Positions 14,646 through 19,697 of a stretch of 19,697 nucleotides of DNA are shown here, one piece after another. Where the stretch lies: assembly GCA_902490365.1 (NCBI GenBank), contig CABUDQ010000039.1:1-19697 (forward strand), in the 5' to 3' direction. A program made the position numbers and the translations under genes. The first letter of the stretch is position 1, and each line of letters opens with the position of its first letter. The stretch is from an uncultured Collinsella sp. (lineage in GTDB: Bacteria > Actinomycetota > Coriobacteriia > Coriobacteriales > Coriobacteriaceae). Below the pieces are notes generated by a model. It saw only the letters and a program-made list of their open reading frames with translations. It ran no database searches and was not told the origin of the DNA.

Positions 14646-14674
14646 GTTTGGATGATGAGAAGTGGAGGGGTCGC

Positions 14675-15376
14675 GTGGGCGAACCGAAGATCGTGGTGGT
14701 CGACTACCACAAGGGCAACTTGTCGAGCGTCGTGCGCGGGCTTGCGCGCGCCGGTGCTGCCGCCTGCACGTCGGACGATCCGGAGCAGATCCGCAACGCC
14801 GACGGCCTGGTCATCCCGGGCGTGGGTGCGTTCTATGACGCGATCGCCTTTATGCGTCAGAGCGGCGAGGAGGTGGCCGTGCTCGATGCCGTTGCCGCCG
14901 GAACTCCGCTGCTCGGCATCTGCCTGGGCCTTCAGCTGTTTTTTGAGCGCGGCAACGAGGGCGTGCCTGCGAACGAGGACGCGGACGCGGACGACGATGC
15001 CTCCGAGCAGGCCGGTGGTCCCTGGGTCGATGGCCTGGGCATCATGCGTGGCTCGTGCACGCACCTGGAGTCGAGCCGTCTGAAGGTCCCGCACGTGGGC
15101 TGGGACCAGGTGCGCATGACGCCCGCCGGTGCGGCCGATCCGTTGCTTGCCGGTTTTGCCGAGGGCGCCAACATGTATTTCACTCACAGCTACGCGGTGG
15201 CCGACGACGTCGATGCCGCCGATGTGTTGGCGCGCACGCACTATACACGGAGCTTCCCGTGCATCGTGCGCCACGGCAACGTGTGGGGCTGCCAGTTCCA
15301 TCCCGAGAAATCCTCTGCGCTGGGTCAGCGCATCCTTAAGAACTTCGTGAGCATCGTCGAGGGGGCCGGCCGATGA
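14675..15376 (+). CDS. hisH: Imidazole glycerol phosphate synthase, glutamine amidotransferase subunit HisH
   Basis: Class I glutaminase that releases ammonia for HisF. The triad is visible: Cys83 in GICLGLQLF, and His209 with Glu211 in CQFHPEKSS. The N-terminus KIVVVDYHKGNLSSV is typical. I prefer the GTG at 14675 because GGAGGGG (14664-14670) precedes it and because it puts the conserved strand at the start; an in-frame ATG at 14624 would add 17 residues and lies in a hairpin. At 233 residues it is longer than the usual 200-210, mainly through an acidic insertion at about residues 98-117 containing NEDADADDDASEQ. Its stop overlaps the hisA ATG (ATGA), so translation is coupled. Confidence 0.94.
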   Translation: MGEPKIVVVDYHKGNLSSVVRGLARAGAAACTSDDPEQIRNADGLVIPGVGAFYDAIAFMRQSGEEVAVLDAVAAGTPLLGICLGLQLFFERGNEGVPANEDADADDDASEQAGGPWVDGLGIMRGSCTHLESSRLKVPHVGWDQVRMTPAGAADPLLAGFAEGANMYFTHSYAVADDVDAADVLARTHYTRSFPCIVRHGNVWGCQFHPEKSSALGQRILKNFVSIVEGAGR

Positions 15377-16116
15377 TTCTGTTTCCCGCAATCGATTTGA
15401 TCGGCGGCAAGGTCGTGCGCCTGGAGCGCGGCGACCGGAGCCGCTGTAAGGTGTATTCTGACGACCCCGTGGCCGTTGCCCGCTCCTTTGCCGAGCAGGG
15501 CGCGAGCTGGGTGCACGTCGTCGACCTGTCCGCTGCCTTTGGCGAGGACGAGGACGCGTGCGCTGCCAACTTGGCAGCGATTAAGGCCATCTGCGGCGTC
15601 GACGGTCTGTCCGCGGACGTGGGCGGCGGCGTTCGTTCGCTCGCGCGCATCGACGAGCTGGCCGGCTACGGCGCGCGTCGCATCGCGCTAGGCACGGTGC
15701 TCGTGACCGAGCCGGGATTTGCCGAGGTGGCGGCGCAAGGCTTTGGCGAGTTACTGGTGGCAGACATTGCCGCCCGTGACGGCCAGGTTAAGGTGAATGG
15801 TTGGCGCGACGGCGCGGGTGTGGCGCTCGACGCCGCCGTGGCGCAGCTCACCGAGCTGGGCTTTAAGCATCTGGTGTATACCGACATCGCGCGCGATGGC
15901 ATGCAGACGGGCATCGACGTGGCGGCGTATCGCCATGTGGCCGAGGTCGCGGGCTTTCCCGTCGTGGCTTCGGGCGGCATCTCGACGCTCGACGATATCC
16001 GCGCACTGGCCGCGGTGGGCGAGGATGCCATCGAGGGTGCCATTACCGGTCGTGCGCTCTACGAGGGCAACTTTACGCTGGCCCAGGCGTTGGCCGCCGC
16101 CCGAGGGAAGGAGTAG
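15373..16116 (+). CDS. hisA: Phosphoribosylformimino-5-aminoimidazole carboxamide ribotide isomerase HisA
   Basis: Amadori-type isomerase that converts ProFAR to PRFAR. It is a (beta/alpha)8 barrel of 247 residues, the normal size. The first strand FPAIDLIGGKVVRL carries the catalytic Asp7, and the second catalytic Asp is in YTDIARDGMQTG. Phosphate-binding loops DVGGGVR and VVASGGIS are both present. The ATG at 15373 overlaps the hisH stop by four bases. HisF follows after three bases. Sequence similarity to HisF in the two half-barrels is as expected from their common origin. A PriA-like double role in tryptophan synthesis, known in some actinobacteria without trpF, cannot be judged from this window. 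Confidence 0.96.
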   Translation: MILFPAIDLIGGKVVRLERGDRSRCKVYSDDPVAVARSFAEQGASWVHVVDLSAAFGEDEDACAANLAAIKAICGVDGLSADVGGGVRSLARIDELAGYGARRIALGTVLVTEPGFAEVAAQGFGELLVADIAARDGQVKVNGWRDGAGVALDAAVAQLTELGFKHLVYTDIARDGMQTGIDVAAYRHVAEVAGFPVVASGGISTLDDIRALAAVGEDAIEGAITGRALYEGNFTLAQALAAARGKE

Positions 16117-16119
16117 CCC

Positions 16120-16902
16120 ATGCTTGCCAAACGCGTGATTCCCTGTCTGGATGTTAAGGACGGCCGCGTGGTCAAGGGCGTCAACTTTGTGAGCCTGCGC
16201 GATGCTGGCGACCCGGTGGAGCTGGCGCGCGCCTACGACCGCGAGGGTGCAGACGAGGTCGTCTTCCTGGACATTACCGCGACGAGCGACAACCGCGCGA
16301 CGACCATCGAGATGGCGGCGCACGCGGCCGAGGAGCTCGTTATTCCCTATACCGTGGGCGGCGGTTTCCGCGACTTGGCGGGCATGCGAACCATGGTTGC
16401 CGCCGGTGCCGACAAGGTGTCGCTTAACTCTGCCGCCGTGCGCGATCCGTCGTTGATCAGCCAGGCCGCCGCGGCGTTTGGCAGCCAGGCCGTGGTCGTG
16501 GCGATTGATGCCAAGCGCGTGGGCCTGCCCGGTCAGCCGGATGCCGACAAGTGGGAGGTCTTCACGGCGGGCGGTCGCAACGCCACGGGTATCGATGCGG
16601 TGGCGTGGGCCGAGGAAGCGGCTCGTCGCGGCGCCGGTGAGATCTTGCTCACCAGCATGGATCGCGACGGCACCAAGGCTGGCTTCGACCTGGCACTCAC
16701 CCGCGCCGTGGCGCGCGCGGTGCCGATCCCGGTGATCGCAAGCGGCGGCGTGGGCACGCTCGAGCATTTTGCCGAGGGCGTGATCGAGGGCGAGGCCGAT
16801 GCCGTGCTGGCGGCCAGCGTCTTTCACTTTGGAACTTTCAGCATTCGCCAGGTGAAGGAGTATATGGCCAGCCAAGGCATCCCTGTGAGGCTGGACTTCT
16901 AG
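16120..16902 (+). CDS. hisF: Imidazole glycerol phosphate synthase, cyclase subunit HisF
   Basis: Uses the ammonia from HisH to turn PRFAR into imidazole-glycerol phosphate and AICAR. The 260-residue barrel starts with the diagnostic LAKRVIPCLDVKDGRVVKG, catalytic Asp11 included; the second catalytic Asp is in LTSMDRDGTKAGFD. Phosphate loops VGGGFR and VIASGGVG are present. GAAGGAG at the hisA end serves the ATG at 16120. HisF ends the compact hisH-hisA-hisF block; the following 147 bases contain a structured element before hisI. Confidence 0.97.
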   Translation: MLAKRVIPCLDVKDGRVVKGVNFVSLRDAGDPVELARAYDREGADEVVFLDITATSDNRATTIEMAAHAAEELVIPYTVGGGFRDLAGMRTMVAAGADKVSLNSAAVRDPSLISQAAAAFGSQAVVVAIDAKRVGLPGQPDADKWEVFTAGGRNATGIDAVAWAEEAARRGAGEILLTSMDRDGTKAGFDLALTRAVARAVPIPVIASGGVGTLEHFAEGVIEGEADAVLAASVFHFGTFSIRQVKEYMASQGIPVRLDF

Positions 16903-16915
16903 TGCTGCGGCTTGC

Positions 16916-17001
16916 CCAGGCACCGCATCTTGCCGCTCAAACCGTCGCTCGCGTACCAAAGTACGCGTCGCTCCTCTTTCGCGGCAACCTGCGGCACCTG
17001 G
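16916..17001 (+). repeat. Long imperfect inverted repeat between hisF and hisI
   Basis: The arms 16916-16936 and 16981-17001 pair at 17 of 21 positions, interrupted by two symmetric two-base internal loops. Between them sits a second perfect stem, CGCGTAC (16950-16956) with GTACGCG (16961-16967), loop CAAA. The whole makes a branched cruciform of 86 bases. It has the look of a dispersed intergenic repeat or a processed RNA structure. No T-run follows. Only one copy is in this window. Confidence 0.6.
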
Positions 17002-17049
17002 ACAACCCTCGCCGACCTGTGGGATTTCGTTTGTTACTTGGGAGAAATG

Positions 17050-17391
17050 ATGACTGAGGTAATAAATGCTACCGAGCTTAAATACGACGCCCGCGGGCTG
17101 ATTCCTTGCGTGGTTCAGCAGCATGACACCGGTGAGGTGCTTATGGTTGCTTGGATGAACGAGGAATCGGTGGGGCTGACGCTCAAGACCGGGACCACGT
17201 GGTTTTGGAGTCGCAGCCGTCAGGAGCTCTGGAACAAGGGCGCGACGAGTGGCAACATGCAGGAGGTCAAGGAGCTCTGGGCCGACTGCGATAGCGATAC
17301 GCTGCTGGTCAAGGTGGACTCACCGGGCCCGGCCTGCCATACCGGCAACCGTAACTGCTTCTTTAAGCGCGTGGAAGGGGGAGTGCGATGA
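17050..17391 (+). CDS. hisI: Phosphoribosyl-AMP cyclohydrolase HisI
   Basis: Zinc enzyme that opens the purine ring of phosphoribosyl-AMP to give ProFAR, the third step of the pathway. The 113-residue product is the single-domain form, without fused HisE. Diagnostic stretches are VLMVAWMNEES, TWFWSRSRQELWNKGATSGN and the metal and zinc motif ADCDSDTLL with PACHTGNRNCFF, whose cysteines bind zinc. Two adjacent ATG codons, 17047 and 17050, are candidates; GGGAGA just upstream fits 17050 better. A longer in-frame reading from 16912 would run through the inverted repeat and is rejected. The stop overlaps the start of the next small gene. Confidence 0.95.
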   Translation: MTEVINATELKYDARGLIPCVVQQHDTGEVLMVAWMNEESVGLTLKTGTTWFWSRSRQELWNKGATSGNMQEVKELWADCDSDTLLVKVDSPGPACHTGNRNCFFKRVEGGVR

Positions 17392-17615
17392 AAGTCGTGA
17401 CGCCGTTCGAGGTCGCCGAATGCAACACCGAGCTCCTCCGCGCGGGCGTGCCATGCCGCGTGCACCTGACTGATGCCTGCGGGGCGCAGTCGCTTTGGCT
17501 CGAGGCCGAGAAGGAAAGGCTCGATGAGGCCCATGCCGTCATCGTCGAGTTCTTTGAGAAAAAGGGCGCAAAGCCTCGGTTCGATGAGGCCGGTACCTAC
17601 TTTACGCTGCAGTAA
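17388..17615 (+). CDS. Small protein of unknown function inside the his operon, 75 aa
   Basis: A 75-residue soluble protein whose ATG at 17388 overlaps the hisI stop (ATGA) and whose stop is 15 bases before hisE, so it is translated as part of the operon. It starts with a beta-alpha stretch, has LTDACGAQSLWLE near residues 27-39, a charged helix (EAEKERLDEAHAVIVEFFEKK) shortened here to its EAEKERLDEAHAVIVEFF part, and ends FDEAGTYFTLQ. From memory it resembles small proteins named RDAC family in coriobacterial genomes; I could not check this. Function unknown. Its place between hisI and hisE, which in many bacteria are one fused protein, suggests a link to steps two and three of the pathway, but that is inference. 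The frame has normal codon use for the region, which supports a real gene. Confidence 0.75.
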   Translation: MKVVTPFEVAECNTELLRAGVPCRVHLTDACGAQSLWLEAEKERLDEAHAVIVEFFEKKGAKPRFDEAGTYFTLQ

Positions 17616-17630
17616 CGAGAGGAAATAACC

Positions 17631-17948
17631 ATGGGAGTCAGAACAGCTAACGTGCAGCCGGGAAACATCGGTGAGACGCTGACGGGACTGGCCGAGGTGA
17701 TTCACAGTCGTCGCGACGCATCGCCGCAGGAGAGCTATACCGCGCGTCTGCTGACCGACGTCGAGGACGAGCTTCTCAAGAAGCTTGCCGAGGAGGCGAG
17801 CGAGGTGATCATGGCCTGCAAGGATAACGACCACGATCACATCCGCTACGAGGCCGGCGACCTGATCTACCACCTGCTCGTGACGCTCGAGCGCTACGGC
17901 ATCACCCTCGACGAACTGGCCGGCGAACTCAACGCCCGCCGCCACTAG
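17631..17948 (+). CDS. hisE: Phosphoribosyl-ATP pyrophosphatase HisE
   Basis: Hydrolyses phosphoribosyl-ATP to phosphoribosyl-AMP and pyrophosphate, the second step of histidine synthesis. The 105-residue all-helical product belongs to the MazG/HisE superfamily. The magnesium-binding pattern is seen in KKLAEEASEVIMAC and YEAGDLIYHLLV, where E-E-x2-E and D lie on adjacent helices. AGAGGAAA before the ATG at 17631 acts as binding site. It is the last gene of the operon; its stop codon lies inside an inverted repeat shared with the end of the convergent phosphatase gene. Confidence 0.96.
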   Translation: MGVRTANVQPGNIGETLTGLAEVIHSRRDASPQESYTARLLTDVEDELLKKLAEEASEVIMACKDNDHDHIRYEAGDLIYHLLVTLERYGITLDELAGELNARRH

Positions 17949-17976
17949 TCATTGGGGACGTTCTTAAACGACTAGT
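17944..17976. repeat. Inverted repeat at the hisE / histidinol-phosphatase convergence
   Basis: ACTAGTC (17944-17950) and GACTAGT (17970-17976) are perfect inverted arms. Between them are GGGGA (17954-17958) and a small inner stem CGTT (17959-17962) with AACG (17967-17970). The fold, outer stem, GGGGA bulge on the 5' side, inner stem, is the same design as the first hairpin of the 180-bp repeats. It covers the hisE stop and touches the stop of the opposite gene. It may serve as a weak bidirectional terminator or be an inserted repeat. Confidence 0.6.
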
Positions 17977-18887
17977 TAGGCGAGGGGCGTGGATTCCCAT
18001 TCGCCGGTGGGGTGGGGGATATCGAAGGCCCGGTAGCCGCAGTCGTAGGCGTGGGCCTGGGCCTCGCGGATGTTCCAGCAGATGTCGCAGGCGCGGTGCG
18101 CGTCCGAGCCAAAGGTGATGGGCACCTCGGCATGGGCGAAGCGGCGCAACAGCCCGGTCGCGGGGTAGTAATCGTCGAGCCCCTTGCGCGGTGCGGCGGT
18201 CGAGACCTCAACGCGGCGACCCGTATCGTGGGCGCATTCGGCCATCTGCTCCCAAAACGGCGCGGGGTCAAAGTCGGGTGCAAAGCCGTCCTTCGAAAAG
18301 CGCATGACCAGGTCGGGATGGGCCATCGCGTCAAAGTTGAGTGAGCTTTCGCAAGCACGGCACCAGTCGTCGACGTAGCACTCCCACACGCCGCGCACGC
18401 CTAAGTTTTCCCAAACATGCAAGTTGGTATCGTCGTCGATCCAACCGCAAAGGGAATCGGGTGTATCGGGGCGCGCGACGTCCTCTGTCCCTGCCGTGCC
18501 CGCGGCGCCTGCCGCAATATCGCCCGGGTTGCCAATCCAGTGCACGCTGCCCAGACGTACGACGGCGCCCTGGGACCAGTGCTCTACCAAGGGCTCGCAG
18601 CCCTCGTACCAATCGCATTCAAAACCGTAGATAAAGGTGAGCTCCGGCGCAATCTGCGCGGCGAGTTTGCGGGCGTCCTCAAAGGCCAAACGATGTGCCG
18701 GCAAGTCGCCCTCGACGACCTGCACCTCGCAGTTAGCATCCATACTGGCGGGCAGGGTAAGGTGGTCGGTCGAGACCATGACGCGGCAGCCGGCGGCAGC
18801 AGCGGCACGGACGTTGTCCTCGAACGAGGCGTGCCCGTCCGAGAACGAGGTATGAGTATGGCAATCGACCAGCGGGCAGGCGGGCAT
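17976..18887 (-). CDS. hisK: PHP-family histidinol-phosphatase
   Basis: Predicted to dephosphorylate histidinol phosphate to histidinol, completing the pathway, since HisB here lacks a phosphatase domain. The 303-residue product has a PHP metal-dependent phosphoesterase fold. The motifs appear in order: DCHTHTSFSDGH with His10 and His12, STDH (Asp41, His42), a Glu in YGFECDWYEG, GSVHWIG, AMAHPDL and FGSDAHRACDI near the end, giving the usual three-metal site. I chose the ATG at 18887 because AGGAG (18893-18897, read on the minus strand) precedes it; an in-frame start at 18953 lacks a site. An insertion rich in Ala, Gly and Thr (GAAGTAGTEDVARPDTPDS) lies before the metal motifs of the second half. 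A TACAAT hexamer (18925-18920, minus strand) could be its -10 element. The gene is convergent with the his operon, so it is separately transcribed. Confidence 0.9.
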   Translation of the reverse strand: MPACPLVDCHTHTSFSDGHASFEDNVRAAAAAGCRVMVSTDHLTLPASMDANCEVQVVEGDLPAHRLAFEDARKLAAQIAPELTFIYGFECDWYEGCEPLVEHWSQGAVVRLGSVHWIGNPGDIAAGAAGTAGTEDVARPDTPDSLCGWIDDDTNLHVWENLGVRGVWECYVDDWCRACESSLNFDAMAHPDLVMRFSKDGFAPDFDPAPFWEQMAECAHDTGRRVEVSTAAPRKGLDDYYPATGLLRRFAHAEVPITFGSDAHRACDICWNIREAQAHAYDCGYRAFDIPHPTGEWESTPLA

Positions 18888-19007
18888 GGCGACTCCTTTG
18901 CATTTGGTGAATCCGCTCCATTGTAATGGTGCAGCTCTCAACACGCCGCGCACGCCGGGTGCCGAAATCGAGTGGAAAGGCGGGGCGGCGCGTGCCGGCG
19001 CCGGCGA

Positions 19008-19427
19008 CTACTTGCTTCGTGCCGCCGCGCGTTTGGCCTGCACTGTTACCATCGCGTGTCTCACGGCGGTGATGGGGCGATAGCGGATCATACGCGGTCC
19101 CGACCAACGCATAACCTCGCGGATCTTCTCGCGCATGGCAGGCCGGTAACAATGCGAAGGACATGCCGAGCAAAATGTCTTGGTGCCCATGTGCGGGCAG
19201 TGCTCAATGCGCGCGATGGCGTATTTCTGCAGCTCGGCGCATTCGGGGCAGAGCGTAATGGTTCGAAGGCCGAGTTTCACGCGCACGGACTCATCGTCGC
19301 CAGCCTGTTCGACCACATGCCCGCCGCCATGATGCCCACGACACCACAGCGCAATCATCTGCGACACCATTTGGGCCTCACGCTCACGTTTGCGTGCTAG
19401 CTCCGGTGTGTCGACTGGGCGCGCCAT
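19008..19427 (-). CDS. ygbA: YgbA-family protein (nitrous-oxide-stimulated promoter family)
   Basis: A 139-residue cytoplasmic protein of the YgbA_NO family, whose E. coli member is induced by nitric oxide and which has been tied to recovery of iron-sulfur enzymes after nitrosative stress. The C-terminal half is highly characteristic: CPSHCYRPAMREKIREVMRW then SGPRM and ITAVRH. Cysteines at 60, 63, 77, 86, 89 and 93 form CxxC, C and CxxCxxxC groups that could bind metal or an iron-sulfur cluster; that is inference. It starts at 19427 within TAATG, sharing a base with the stop of the upstream ABC gene, and GGAGG (19436-19440, minus strand) precedes it. The 120 bases to the phosphatase gene hold a 12-bp GC palindrome (18994-19005) but no clear terminator. 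Confidence 0.88.
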   Translation of the reverse strand: MARPVDTPELARKREREAQMVSQMIALWCRGHHGGGHVVEQAGDDESVRVKLGLRTITLCPECAELQKYAIARIEHCPHMGTKTFCSACPSHCYRPAMREKIREVMRWSGPRMIRYRPITAVRHAMVTVQAKRAAARSK

Positions 19428-19697
19428 TAGCTCAGCCTCCCATGCTCGACCGAAAGCGAGAAATCGGCAAACGCGCAGGTGCTGGCACGGTGGCTCACGA
19501 GCACAATGGTCTTGCCGCGGCGCTTGAGCTCGTCGATTGCCTGCATCACGGACGCCTCGTTGAGAGCATCGAGCGCGCTGGTGGGTTCGTCGAGCAAGAT
19601 GAAGGGTGCGTCGTTGAGGAAGATGCGCGCAAGGCCGATGCGCTGGCGCTCGCCGCCCGAAAGCGAGTCGCCCAGCTCGGCAACGGGCGTGTCGAGT
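19427..19697 (-). CDS. ABC transporter ATP-binding domain, C-terminal part (5' end outside window)
   Basis: The last 89 codons of an ABC-transporter ATPase run in from the right edge on the minus strand. The signature LSGGERQRIGLAR, Walker B with D-loop ILLDEPTSALD and switch histidine VSHR follow in the correct order and spacing, and the protein ends soon after in SVEHGRLS. The pattern suits an exporter-type ATPase, either fused to a membrane domain or free; the N-terminal part needed to tell is missing. The stop at 19427-19429 overlaps the YgbA-family start, so the two are coupled. The transported substrate cannot be inferred. Confidence 0.9.
   Translation of the reverse strand, partial: LDTPVAELGDSLSGGERQRIGLARIFLNDAPFILLDEPTSALDALNEASVMQAIDELKRRGKTIVLVSHRASTCAFADFSLSVEHGRLS

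Noticed and set aside
14396..14674. Open frame running from within hisB into hisH as a longer HisH or fusion
   Set aside because: Its first part is a shifted frame of hisB; HisH similarity begins only after the GTG at 14675.
16912..17046. N-terminal extension of HisI
   Set aside because: The added residues come from the inverted repeat, match nothing expected in HisI, and the binding site lies just before 17050.
18994..19005. Perfect 12-bp GC palindrome between the YgbA-family and phosphatase genes as a terminator
   Set aside because: It has no loop and no T-run; in such GC-rich sequence it may occur by chance.

Overview
The window is a stretch of a high-GC bacterial chromosome. Gene content, codon use and the character of the intergenic repeats suggest a gut actinobacterium of the class Coriobacteriia, most likely Collinsella. 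That assignment rests on recalled family resemblance and no database comparison was made. No rRNA, tRNA, CRISPR array, transposase or phage gene is visible.

Left part (1-1493). An AEC-type membrane transporter gene (201-1139) lies between two same-orientation copies of a 180-bp repeat (1-180 and 1197-1376). Each copy ends in a 31-bp-stem hairpin, and two base pairs of that stem differ between the copies in a compensated way. A small protein of unknown function follows (1494-1982).

Sugar region (2021-9463). Two adjacent GntR/HutC-type regulators precede two SIS-domain proteins, a complete mannose-family PTS permease (IIA, IIB, IIC, IID) and a xylose-isomerase-like TIM-barrel epimerase. The second SIS protein resembles fructoselysine-6-phosphate deglycase FrlB, and the epimerase resembles FrlC. 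I read the set as an uptake and breakdown route for Amadori products (fructosamines such as fructoselysine or glucoselysine), comparable to the gfr operon of Salmonella. In this model the PTS imports and 6-phosphorylates the glycated amine, the SIS enzymes split it into hexose-6-phosphate and free amine, and the epimerase salvages a C3 epimer. A GntR-type near-palindrome lies just before the first SIS gene. Terminator-like hairpins separate the second SIS gene from the PTS genes and the PTS genes from the epimerase. The second SIS gene has visibly stronger codon bias than its neighbours, which fits high expression.

Histidine region (9633-18887). The order is hisZ-hisG (one fused reading frame), hisD, hisC, hisB, hisH, hisA, hisF, a structured 100-bp intergenic element, hisI, a 75-codon gene of unknown function, and hisE. 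A PHP-type histidinol-phosphatase gene is convergent with hisE. Together these encode every step from PRPP and ATP to histidine. Several intergenic gaps hold strong hairpins that could act as leaders or attenuators; no His-rich leader peptide or T-box was found.

Right end (19008-19697, minus strand). The C-terminal part of an ABC-transporter ATPase overlaps, through TAATG, a YgbA-family gene linked to nitrosative stress.
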